DNA from: Isoetes taiwanensis
Taxonomy: Eukaryota > Streptophyta > Lycopodiopsida > Isoetales > Isoetaceae
Reading direction: 5' to 3'
DNA length: 64,000 nt
NCBI GenBank assembly: GCA_021234155.1
Contig: JAJEKV010000033.1
Coordinates: 12,038,163 to 12,102,162 of the forward strand
Part shown: positions 25,748-36,567 of the stretch, in pieces
Layout: every line of letters begins with the position of its first letter
Position numbering within the stretch: position 1 is the first letter of the stretch
Made by a program: the position numbers and the translations under genes
Notes under the pieces: model-generated
The model's input: only the letters and a program-made list of their open reading frames with translations
What the model was told of the DNA's origin: nothing
Database searches by the model: none

Positions 25748-25780
25748 CTCAAGGTAACATATTTGTGACATTATACAAGT

Positions 25781-27118
25781 GCTAAAATGCATTATAATAC
25801 AAGAAACTTATCGCGGCGACTAAGGCCGCCGCGAATATTTCTCTTCCCTGACTTACCCATGTGAGGGCGGATTTGTATATCTTTAGAATGGTGCAAAACT
25901 TTTTCTTAAAATGTAGTGCCTAATAATAAAGAATTTGTGTGAGAACATTTCTATGTTGTATTGGCTCATGTATGTCGGATTTGTGTGAGTATGAATTTGA
26001 GAACTAGGGGACTTGAACCCTGTTGTTGCCTCATCATTTTGTGTCAATAGGATAGACAAGGGTTGAGCACATACGTTTTATTCAAGCATGGTCTCTCAAA
26101 TAGGTTATTGTAGTTGATGAGAGACAAACCTATAGACATTTTCCGCCTATTAACACATAAATTCTTAGCTCCCTATACATTTCCCTACCCTTTTTTGTTT
26201 TTCTTTCCTCTTAGATTTTTGCTGATGGTCCTTGGTTCAACTGCAACTTTTTATTAATAGGGATGTAATCACATATTTAGGAGTCAACCTTTGACATAAA
26301 TAGGAATATTTGTAACTATATATACCCACATAGTTGCTCACACTCCATGTTTAGTCTAGCATTTTGGCCCCCTCAATTTTTTCCCTTAAAAGTAACATTT
26401 CAACAATAAGAGAACCATAGACCAATAAAATATGTATGGCAAAAGAATGCAACCCCGATTCATCGCTTGAAAAAGCAAATTTGATTATTTCACCAGTGGA
26501 AAGAGTTATAGAAATGTTTTGGAAGGCAATGTAAAAACATAAATGCCTTGCCGAACAATAGAAGAAACCAAATTAACACCCAATATGAGAATTTCAAAGG
26601 GGCCATTTATTTTCTTTAGTGCTGCTTGCTCTAGACGCAGCATGTGATTGATGTGAATGCACAATGGCATGGGAATGCCCATACTGCCTGGGGCATTTGA
26701 TAGACTACCAAGTCGTGTTCCCCATCAAAAAACCTATAACTCATGACTTGATCTAACGCTGGCCAGTGTGATGTCCAATTGCAATTTCATTCTTGCTCAA
26801 AGCTCATGGCTCAGACCAGAGTATAAGTTCAAACAATTACCAACGAAGTTAAAAGATTCAAAAGTAACCTCTTCACTGTGGAACAACTGAAACATGGTTG
26901 CAAGTTTCTATCTCCGCACTTTCAACTCTCCGCAAAAGATGAGCTGCAAACGCCATTCCAAATTCAACTAGTACAAAGATCAAAATCCTCCTCTGCGATG
27001 ATGACGATGGCCTTGCCTCAATGCTACTAAAGCTGCCTCTGGGCAAGTTCGGCTCCACTCCAACCTGTCTTCATTAGAACGAACATAGATTTTTTATATG
27101 TCACGTGATGGATTCACT
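25781..27118. other. CACTA interior, no gene recognised
   Basis: AT-rich sequence between LINE B and the hAT-like element. A 61-codon frame at 26873-27058 (minus) has no recognisable motif. Confidence 0.4.
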
Positions 27119-27126
27119 GTTGGCAG

Positions 27127-27902
27127 CATAGTTAGCCGTTAGCTAACGCTAATGCTAAAATAACGTGTAACGCGTTAGCTGGGGGCCTAATAACGTGTTA
27201 TTTTTTTCCAAAAAAAAAAAAAATCAGATTTTTACATTTTAAAACATGATCCCGACTAATTTGACAATCTTGATTCTAAATATGCAATCGAAATTTAGAA
27301 ATACATACTCTAACACGCTAAAAACTTCGAATGGCGGGTTACGTTTTTTAATTCTCTGTTCGTCTGGCTGCAAGGGCAACAGGTAAAAGAAAGTTTGGTT
27401 GCAAGGGCTCAGTCCAGTGCCAATGCTGTGCATTCAAATTAGTTTTCAATCTATTTTATAGACAGCCATCTGAAGATGTTATCAAAGCTTCTGTCTAAGT
27501 AATAAAAACCATTTGCATAAGCATGGAGCATACATATTATATCAGACTTTCTTCTTGCTGGCTTCCACGCTTCATATGGCAGTGATGGCACCGTGGCTCT
27601 TGCTGACTTCGATTTCTTGAAGAAGAGAGCGGGCGAGAACCGTGGTTCTTCGCCGCTCTCGCCACGTAAACGAGCACCCTAAGCATTTCGGACGAAATGG
27701 CAGCAAAATGATGCGTTTTTTGGATTAGATTTTTAGCCCATCGTGTTCTACACGAAAAAATGAACAAAATGGTATATGTTTTTTTTCAATTTGGAGGTCT
27801 GAGACATTTTGGGCAAAAACTAATCCGTTAGTATGAGTTATTCTGTTAGCTAACAGATAACGCGTTACAAATTTGGGGCTAACGCGTTATCTGCTAACTA
27901 TG
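27127..27902. mobile_element. hAT-like non-autonomous element, 776 bp
   Basis: The ends are CATAGTTAGC (27127) and GCTAACTATG (to 27902), inverse repeats followed by subterminal GTTAGCTAAC/TAACGCGTTA words. The flanks are a perfect 8-bp direct repeat, GTTGGCAG (27119-27126 and 27903-27910), the target duplication length of hAT elements. No transposase is present; a 76-codon minus frame (27537-27767) is unrecognised. Inserted in the CACTA interior. Confidence 0.82.
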
Positions 27903-27910
27903 GTTGGCAG

Positions 27911-30900
27911 CTCAATGTAGATGTTTTAAGCAGGCTCAGTTTTATCATATCAAGTGTGAACTTTTATTCACAGTCGTTGGTCTTCTTTTTATAGTTTATC
28001 TCTGCAAAAACCAAGTATAATTTTTTCTTGGAATGTATTATATCTTCAAAATATATCAGTGCTTTATGGCAGAGGTTCAAGTGCAAATTTTGGAGGGTGC
28101 CTCTCCAAATCCAAATGATACCAGTTCCATCACTGCTGTAATGCCTCGAGTTTGGGACATTAATTAGTTTAGGGAGCTACAAAAGCTTGTCAGGTTTCTT
28201 TTTGTCGGCTCTATTCATGCATACTTTGAAGCACAAGACAACCCAAATACGAGCTTACATAAGCGTTTCTACATACTTCTAGTTGCAATATTCTCTACAC
28301 TCTCTATTCTTCAGGATTTAAGAAATCGAAGTCTGGTTTCTGCAATCTTTGCATGCTTTGCTATATCTAACGTTGTATTTCCCATGACCAGTTGGATCAC
28401 TCCTCTTTCAGTACAAATGGGCATCAAATTTGTGGTTTTCTATCAAGTTGCATATTGCTTTATTCTGGCTGCTGGGGTGCATTGTTACTGTAATCAGTCT
28501 AATCACAGTTGCAATTTCCTGGTTAATTTCGCTCTGTGTGAATCATTCTTAGTAAATGAAAAAATATGCTTAATCGAGCTAAAAGTGATGTCCATGTACT
28601 GAGCTTATTTTGCAAAAAGCTTTTGCTTGAAAACGTGGCCACAATTGAAAAATTCTGGCTGCAATAAAACTGAAATTCACTCTTTGTTTTGTCCCTTTTC
28701 CATCCGAGGGTAATTGCTTGAGACACAAAATCCCAGAAGAAATGCATGAGTTGGAGGACAATTCGCCTCCTAATCGGTAGATTTGCCTCCTCTTGAAGAA
28801 ATATGAATCAAACTTCGCCTGGCAATTATGTAGATTTAAGATTCTAAAAATTAAGAGCGTAGTTTGCTAATTCTCGGTGCAAATACTTTTGAGAGAATAG
28901 TATGGTGTAAGAACAATATTTGAAACATGAAGTTCAATCCAAAAAATATTTCTAAGGCCTTTAGGCTTAACAAGGTTACACTATATGAAAAATATTGTTG
29001 CACTTTACACAAAAGGTATGTAAAGGTAGCTTTTGGAAAATAAATTTTGCTGCAAAGCTATAGTTGAAAATTGTTGAGTTTGGAATTTCTATGGTTTTGG
29101 ATCTCAGGTTTGGACCTCAAAATTTTAAGGGGATCCTAACTTAGTTGCTAACTTATTTTGGCAAGGATACTTCCTAAGAAAATGACGTCATAATACTCTC
29201 AGCATGAATAGGTTGATCCTGTGCAAATTTTTCATGGATTCGATAATGGCACCAAATTTAATTATGGATAGTGGCATCATTGGCAATAAAGTTGCAATAG
29301 TGGCAAAAATATAAAATGCAGACCTTTAAATTTTTAAGGCCTTTTGAGAAATCGATTTTTTGACCTTTAAAAACAATTTTTCATATTGACATGGCCAGAT
29401 TTTGTGACAAATGATATCTGCTAGAGATGATTTGAATGCATAATACCTATTCAATGCTGAATATGGCATTTTCAAATTCAGTCTTGCCTTAAACGACTTT
29501 GCTTAAATCTTGTTCTATATGTACGCAAGTAAGCATTCGTTTGTACAAAAATTCCTTTGCATATAAAAACTTTTCTAGATAAATACACAGGGATTTGCAG
29601 CAATCTATACTGTGAATTTGCTGGCGATGTTGCCTCTTATAGCTTTGGCATAACTGGCACAAATGAATTGCAGGCAGATATACTTTCTAGGATATGGAGC
29701 ATGATTTCTATCTTACAAGCAGAGGTTCAAATGATTCTTACCAAAAACAAGCATAGAATCTGAAGGCGAAACAATTCGGATTGTATTTAATGTTGATGCT
29801 CAAATTACTCATGTGGTCATTTGTTATTTGAATCAATATGATCTTAAGTTTCTAAAGTTTGCCTCTTTGCAAGCTTCATTTACATTCTTTATGCTGTTAA
29901 AAATTTATTTGAAAGTATATGGGGAGCATAATCCATTTGTACATGCAATAGCTTGGCTGATAAAATTCTAAATAGAATCGTTTAAATCGTGAACCAGTCT
30001 TGCTAGGATGGCCGCTGCTACTTGCTTTGTTCTCATATCGTAAGATATTTCTAGTACATAGATCTGCATTTTATTGTAAGATCTCTGCAAACATGTGAAA
30101 TGTTGCGGAAATTTAAATGTTTCATTTAATCATTCTATCCATTTGGATACATTCTCTGAGTCCGATTCATTATGCAGCATAGACTTGATTTCCAGCTATT
30201 GCTTTGGCTAGAATAATGTTAGATCTGATGACCAGAAATCCTATGCTTAAGTGGCATTTATATATTGATGTGGGAAACTCTGATTACAGCCTATGCAGTT
30301 TAATTACCTCTTAAAACCTTATGAATTCATTTAGTTTGTGGTGCAGCACGTATAGGACGAGAAATATATGCTAAAAGTCCATATTAATGAGAACGAAACA
30401 GGAATAACTTGATTGGATTTTTTTAGTATCCTTTGCTTATAATTTAGCTGAAGCAGCATGGGTTACTTATGTGCTTTGTTTCTATCATGAGTTACTTATT
30501 TGCTTCGTTTCTATTTCAAATTAATCGTCCATACGCTACTTATGCATATGTACTTAGAGCAGCCAGATCTTGAGGCTTTCACTTATAAACCTAAACATAT
30601 AAAGCTGAACATGGCTGATCCTAATTGTTGATTCTAGAATTTTAAAATGCTTTAATGGACTGTGATATGGTTAATTACATATTTGAAAATGGCTTGCAAG
30701 CCCGAGGAGAATACAAGAAATCATAGTTGTTGCATTGACTAGAGACCATTTGGCCCTATTGCCAGCTAATGTAGAGGGATTTCAATGTGATTTTCGGATG
30801 CATCTAACTGTTAAAAATAGGTGGCAGCCTATTATTTTGAGCGTATGCAAATCTTTGTTATCTTTTACCAATTTCAGGGGACTTTCGGGTCTGCTTGCAT

Positions 30901-31555
30901 TATGTAAAGTAATTATACAAGTTTTTCAGTTATGGAATGTTCATTGTGAACTAATCAATGGTATATGACTCCATTTATCGAATATTCATGGGTGAATTGC
31001 TGATTTTTTCTTACAGGGGGTTGTTCTATCAAATGTTGCAGGTGCAATGAATAGAAAGGGGATTACTGAAGAGGGCATGCACCTTTGTGCTTTTACCCCT
31101 GTGTACTTTGCTATTGCTTGCTTCAACATCCTTCTATTGCAGACTACTTGTTCAATGGGTACATCAAAAAGCTTGAAATGATAAAGACTTAATAATTATG
31201 ACTAACCTAGAGGCTCTTTGTATTTTTGAAATACAGATTCAGAACTATAGAACATCCAAAGATTTTTAAAGAACAATCATATCACAACAAGAAAATGAAG
31301 TTGTTACCGAACACCTTGCCATATTATTCTTGTTGGCATTGTAAAGATTATTACATGTAACTGTCATTGTGACTGCATTTAAATAAAGGAGTTCTTGTTT
31401 GACTTATGCTCTTATTTCTTCGTAACTTGTAGCCTTAATTCATGGTAAACTTAAGCAGCATTATAAGCTGTGTAATTGAAAATGCAGACATACTACAAAC
31501 TGATACAAAATTAATCCAGACAAAATGTAAGTAGACGAACAACCTAGCAAATTTG
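27911..31555. other. CACTA interior, right part; possible captured gene scraps
   Basis: Mostly AT-rich. Around 28170-28600 a plus frame reads like membrane helices (FYILLVAIFSTLSILQDL, SLVSAIFACFAISNVVF, FVVFYQVAYCFILAAG). A hydrophobic stretch preceded by a good acceptor (acag) lies at 31015-31165 (LCAFTPVYFAIACFNILLL). CACTA elements often pick up host gene pieces, so these may be fragments of a membrane transporter, but no family motif supports a name. A 68-codon frame at 29557-29763 is also unrecognised. Confidence 0.25.
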
Positions 31556-31559
31556 TGGA

Positions 31560-31790
31560 TCTAATTGACGATTTTTTGACGATTTTTCTAACGCTTTACT
31601 TGACGATTTTATTGACGAACCTTGACATTTTGGTTGATGATTTTTCTAACAGATCCTGACATTTTTTCTGACGATTTTTTCCGTCAGCAAACTGACGATT
31701 TTTCTGATGCTGCACCTTCAGATAGGGTCTGGGCAGTTGTCTATTTTGTGAAGGCCATCTGACGATTTTTCTGACACAGAACCCTTCTCT
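31560..31790. repeat. CACTA subterminal repeat array, right
   Basis: About ten copies of tgacgatttttctgacg or parts of it, some inverted (ccgtcagcaaactgacg), directly inside the right CACTA terminus. Confidence 0.8.
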
Positions 31791-31797
31791 TGTAGTG

Positions 31798-32340
31798 AGT
31801 GTAGCTAGCTGGTCTACCAAGGACTTAACTTATCAATATGGTCTTGTAAAGACTCAGAAATCTGAAACTTAAGGGCAGCTAGTTGATGACCGATATGGAT
31901 GCGTTCATTCATAGTATTTTTCTGATATAATTTTTCAATATATGCTCACATATCGTGACTACTGGAATATGAAACAACATCCATAATCAACGAATCTTTT
32001 AAAGTAGATAAAAGATATCGTTTGGCCACAGCATTCTTTTTGTTCCAGTTTTTGTTCCAGACCTGAGTATCAATAATCCATTGATCATACTCAGCCCCTG
32101 TCATGATTTAGGCACCGGCAGCATTCACTGGTGGCTCTGAATGAAGGCAAGAACCTTTCACAATGTTAAGTAAATCACAACCTTCAAAAAATAAGGTCAT
32201 TTTAATCTTCCAAATAGGAAAAACCAGTTCCATCAAAAATTGATACAGCCCTTTGATCTACTGATCAGGATATCTTACTATTGTGTCTAATTCATTTTTA
32301 GTCTGCATCACTTTTGGATCAAAATACTTGCTGACGTGTC
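31798..32340 (-). pseudogene. Ty1/copia gag, N-terminal half
   Basis: The minus-strand reading has the copia gag order: FPIWKIKMTLFFEGCDLL near 32210-32160, then EYDQWIIDTQVWNKNWNKKN, AVAKRYLLSTLKDSLIMDVV and a last segment ending KSLVDQLAT at the CACTA terminus. Several stops and a frame change occur. It joins in order to 19516-19090 once the CACTA element is removed. No 5' LTR was found to its right, so the element is truncated there. Confidence 0.7.
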
Positions 32341-32586
32341 ATAATAATAAACAAATATAGACCCTACCTCAGGTTAAGCAAGCCTGCTAATCGCCCCTAA
32401 ACAGATATAGACCCTACCCTATAAGTTGATAACTGCAATAGGCTTTATTTATCAGACCCAGAGCTCCATTATCAAAAGCCAAGCCTAGTTTACTAGCATC
32501 CAAGGCTGATCCAGGGCAGAAACTTGGCACACAGTACGGTTATCAAGAATCCACATGTCAGATTCAATCAAAAGGCTGCATGCCAT

Positions 32587-32703
32587 CTTGTAATGTGGAA
32601 CAACAACAAAGAGTGGATTCCTGTCCTGGAAAGGGACCCAGGAGCCAGGCTCCCATTCCAGGACAAGCATTCATGACTTGTTGGTGCTCCACAACATCAA
32701 GGC
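32587..32703. ncRNA. Long imperfect foldback, candidate MIRNA-like hairpin
   Basis: The arms 32587-32636 and 32650-32702 pair along about 50 nt. The inner stem GTCCTGGAAAGGGA pairs with TCCCATTCCAGGAC with one mismatch; the outer part GTGGAACAACAACAA pairs with TTGTTGGTGCTCCAC with two. The loop is about 13 nt. Size and bulge pattern fit a young plant MIRNA precursor or any recent inverted duplication. Expression is unknown, and it lies between two dead elements and the PPR gene. Confidence 0.35.
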
Positions 32704-33148
32704 CAAGATCCAAAGTGAAGATGCAGGTCATGACAGCTTGTTGCATTAGAGAGGATGATCCGACGATCTGTTGGAGCAGGTCACGCCAAAAATGAAGGGG
32801 CAGTTTCCATTCTTGATTAGAATGGTTGCCACACGGCGGTCTGTGGTTGGATGACAAGCAAGAATGATTACTCACTTGCCTTGACGTAATGGAGTCGCAT
32901 CCTATCCGCCTTAAAAGCAAGGTGACTCAATGGTTTCTAGACGTGGATATTTTATTCTAGATATCCAATGGTCACAAGCGGTGCTGCACAAAGTAAAATA
33001 TTCAAGCTCTGCACCTTTTCATTGGTCCTGTTATAAAGATGTTAAGTGCATGAACTGCGAAGTATAGTACCCTCCCAACAGCGTTGGTTTTCAGAATCTT
33101 CAGTTTTGACTGTTCGCACATTTACTGTAGTATATGTTCCCTACAAGC
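32704..33148. other. No gene recognised downstream of the PPR gene
   Basis: Likely the 3' flank of the minus-strand PPR gene. A 118-codon minus frame at 32564-32920 is a by-product of the foldback region and has no recognisable motif. Confidence 0.35.
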
Positions 33149-34813
33149 TTATAGAGACAACTTAGCATAAGTTCTGGAAGAGGCAAGCAATGTTCTCCAA
33201 CTGGTTGATTTAGGTTCAAAAGACATGCTATTTATCAAATCCTCTGCTTCATCTAGACGTCCAGCCCTTCCAAGAAGGTCAATCATACAGTTATAATGCT
33301 CCACCATGGGCAAAATATCATGCTCTACTGTTAGATAAGCAAGAAAGTGGTAGCCTTCATCAACAAAACCAGCATGGCTGCATGCAGAGAGAACACTAAC
33401 AACAGTGATTTGGTCAGGGTTAACACCATGCAATTTCATATATTGAAAATCTTCAATTGCCTCCTCTGCACGTCCACAATGAGCTTGTGCCGAAATCCTG
33501 GCACTCCATGACAATGCGTCTCGTTTGTCCATATTGTCAAACACTATAAGGGCATCATTCAGACGGCCACACTTTCCATACATATTTACAAGAGCATTAC
33601 CAACAACCATCTCAGACTCAAATTTATCTGCTATGATGTAGGCATGAACCTGCTTGCCTTCTGCTAGAGCGGCCTGGTTTGCACAGGCATCAAGAGCACT
33701 AATAAATGATATCTTATTTGGTTTCATTAATCCCATCCTCATTCTCTGAAAAAGATAAAGGGTCTCTTTTAGCATTCCCTGCTGTGCATAGCCTGAAAGT
33801 ACAGTGTTCCAGGTAACCACATCCTTTTGTGGCATTTCGAGAAAAAGTTGCTGGGCTTCTTCAAGCTTCCCTTGTTGCACATAAGCAGTAATCAAAGAAT
33901 TCCAGGACATCACATTTCGTTCAGGCATTTCTTGAAACAGTAAATGAGCTTCTTCAACTTGCCCCAAACGGGCATATGCAGTAATTATGATATTCCATGA
34001 AGACACATCCTGCTTAGGCATTTTTTTAAAAAACTTTAAAGCTTCCTCTAACTGACCGTGTTGAGTATATGCGGCAAGGATGGCATTCCATGAGATGACA
34101 TCCCGCTGTGGCATCTGATCAAACAACCTAAGGGCATTCTTCATCTGACTCTGTTAAGCATAACCTGCGACCATTGCAGTCCAGGAAATGACATTCTTCT
34201 TTGGCATTTTTTCAAATAACTCAAGAGCTTCTTTCATCTTCCCACGTTGAATATATACAGAAAGCATGGCATTCCAAGAAGCCATATTCCTTTGAGGCAT
34301 TTGTTCAAATAGCTCTAAAGCTTCATTCAACTGCCCCTGTTGTCCATACGCTGTAATCATGGTATTCCATGTTACTACACTCCGTTTGGGCATTTTCTGA
34401 AAAAGTTTCAAAGCCTCTCTAAGCTGCCCTCTTTGGGCATATCCAGTAATAATCTCATTCCAAGAAACAATATCTCTCTCAGGCATTTGTTCAAAGAGTT
34501 CAATCGCTTCCTGTAAGTACCCCTGATGCACATAGGCACCAATAAGGATGTTCCAAGAAAAGACATTTTTTGTAGGCAAGTCATCAAACGCAGCCCTTGC
34601 TTCCGTCAAAGCTCCACATTTTCCATACATATGAACAAGCTGGTTCCCTACCAATTTATCCCTGTCTAATCCATATTTAATGATTTGGTCATGGAGGCGC
34701 TTACCTTCTGATAGTGCACTGCATGTCTTCAGCCGGGGTAGTATGCTATCGACTAATCCTTGATTCTTCCAAACTTTTCTCACAATCCTCTGGAGGGTTG
34801 CATCCTTGTTCAT
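33149..34813 (-). pseudogene. PPR protein gene interrupted by one in-frame stop
   Basis: The same minus frame runs from the ATG at 34813 to the stop at 33149, 555 codons including the stops, broken only by a TAA at about 34151-34153. It encodes about nine consecutive 31-residue short PPR units of the form MPxRDVxSWNxxIxxYxQxGQLxEALxLF, then longer P/L2/S-type units and the beginning of an E-type end (SWRTLLASSRTY), where it stops short of the full E/DYW region. PPR proteins bind organellar RNA with one base per unit and act in editing, splicing or stability. At the stop, neighbouring units read GYAQRGQ or AYVQQGK where this one reads GYA-stop-QSQ, so a single CAA to TAA (C to T) change explains the break. 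With the truncated end it is probably a pseudogene, unless the base is a sequencing error. Confidence 0.8.
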
Positions 34814-35408
34814 GGAAGCTGCATCGCCCCATAAACCGCGTCTAAACCTTAGGCAGACCGAGTTCTTCTGCAGGATTGCCTAACGAGCTGTGCAAACTAG
34901 GCTCCTGCATTGAGCTCTGTCCATGTTTCGCATATGTTCGCATATTATGGGCCCTGAACTTTCAAGACATACAGGCTCCGAACTTCCAAGACGTATATAA
35001 TTGTGCTAGATAAGGGTGTGTTCCCATTAGGCCAAAAAAGGCCGGTAACTGTGCCAGCTGGCAAGTTACAGATCTCGTTCGTCCATTCCCGTTACATTCA
35101 CCGGCACGAAATTTTGCTGACATGGCAAGGGCTTGGAGTTCGAGTTCGGATGGATTGCGGAGCTTCTGAATTAAACAAACCGGGACCTTGCTTTGTCGGG
35201 TAGCAGAAACACGTCATCATTCTTGTTAGGATTTGGGATGGCACTCCTCCACGAATTTGGCGCCAATAGAGAATGTATTTGGATCGCAGAGCTTTCTTCA
35301 AAGAAGCATTCGTGGAGGCAAAGAAATTTCTTCAAAGAAATTCCGGGAACCTTTCTTCTTTGCTCTTATCATGAGAGGCAACAATCAAACCTCAATTTTG
35401 CTAGCCAA

Positions 35409-36567
35409 ATGCATGGTTTCGTGTCTTTCTCTGTAAACCAGGTAAGATTTGTATTCTAGGTTATGCTTCCTTCTTATGTTTTGATCCGCTTGATGTATCT
35501 TAGAGCTTGAAGTAGAATAGACAAAGCTAGTGGAAGAGAAATAGAAGTCTGGTATATTTTTATATAAATCCTGATCTACATTTACAGGGATCCTTTACTG
35601 AGCTATTACATGATTGTGAAGAGGATGTTGTGTTAGAAATTCAAGGCTTGGATACATCAACTCATGGGCAACCTAGTATTACAGATGCAATATCCTTGCC
35701 TCGAGGCGGCCAGGCTCCTCAAGCCATGGAACAAGACATTATGCCACAAAAGCATTGGACAAAGACATGAACCGATGGTGCTTCAAAGGTTCGCAAAGAA
35801 GGAAGATGAGGAGAAACGCTTATTTGATGGCACAAGAGAGAAACACAAACGAAAAAGATGTGAGATGGTCATAAATAGAGGACTTTTATTGGCAAATGAT
35901 GTGCGAGGTTCCGCCAAGGCATGTTTAGCAAAGTGGGAGACATTGGCGCAGATTTCAAAAAAAATTCATGATTACATGAAGGAGATTCCAAGTGGGCCGA
36001 GATGGCTCTTGCGTATGACCTCTTCGAAATGTAAGGATGTTGGATTACCTCTAAGTTTCTTTTTTCATGTATATGAAGCCATGGTTTGTTTGGTATAGCA
36101 AGAAGACCGCCGTCAATCCCACCGTATTGGTGGACGAGTCTTCTATTCCCGCTTCATTTTCTACTCCATTATCACGACTGTGTTTGCGGATGTTATTATG
36201 CATTTTACTTTCCATGTTCCCTTACTTGAATAGTAACTTTTGTGCATGACCTGCAGAGGTTACACAGGAAGTCGAAGATGAGCAAGACAGTCCAGATGGT
36301 GCTGACATACAGGTTGACAGTAGTGTAGTTCAACCGGATTATAGCACTGGAAAGAAAAGACAGCGAGTACCACGTGGAACAGATGGTCTGGTTAGCATTT
36401 TGCAAAAGAGTGAGGAGTCTCAAAGAGAGTGGAGGGAACGACAAGCTGAATTCCAGAATGAATTCAAGAAGCAAAGTTTGGAAATTGCAGCTAATACTGC
36501 CTCTGCACTTCAAGCTATAGCAACAGGATTTCTTCAGCTCGTACAAAACTCAAAAACTGCCACATAA
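35409..36567 (+). pseudogene. Harbinger Myb/SANT-like accessory protein
   Basis: Exons inferred: 35409-35441, 35588 to about 36083, and 36257-36567. The middle exon holds a trihelix-like Myb/SANT region: KKEDEEKRLFDGTREKHKRK, RGSAKACLAKWETL and a downstream MTSSKCKDVGLPLSF stretch. The last exon is an acidic then Gln/Arg-rich helix (QREWRERQAEFQNEFKKQ). In PIF/Harbinger elements this protein binds the termini and brings the nuclease to DNA. The frame of the first part (GSFTELLHDCEEDV.., closing at a TGA at 35767-35769) does not match the Myb frame; one frameshift near 35745-35775, beside the first expected Trp of the domain, breaks the gene. Confidence 0.65.

Larger units (their letters stand above)
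19517..31797. mobile_element. CACTA (En/Spm) DNA transposon, 12.28 kb, non-autonomous
   Basis: Both ends carry CACTACAAGAGAA in inverse orientation (19517-19529; 31785-31797 as TTCTCTTGTAGTG). The similarity runs on through GGGTT.. TGTCA.. AAAAATCGTCAGA for about 42 bp. The 3-bp flanks are agc (left) and agt (right), a target duplication with one transition. Both subterminal regions are packed with TGACG/CGTCA words (about 19545-19790 and 31560-31790), the usual binding-site arrays of CACTA elements. The insertion splits a copia gag exactly between ..KSLVDQLAT and GEYVPSN... No TnpA/TnpD-like transposase was recognised inside; the interior holds a LINE and a hAT-like element. It probably depended on a helper copy. 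Confidence 0.85.

Noticed and set aside
25985-26060. B-box-like GGGTTCAAGTCC on the minus strand as a tRNA gene
   Set aside because: No convincing A box or cloverleaf partner was found at the right distance.
32420-32990. 5' LTR of the copia element
   Set aside because: No TGTTGGAA/TTCCAAC ends and no similarity to the LTR at 18696-18916 were seen.
33149-34813. Rescue of the PPR stop by RNA editing
   Set aside because: U-to-C editing in ferns and relatives acts on organellar transcripts; this is a nuclear gene, so editing is not a supported explanation.
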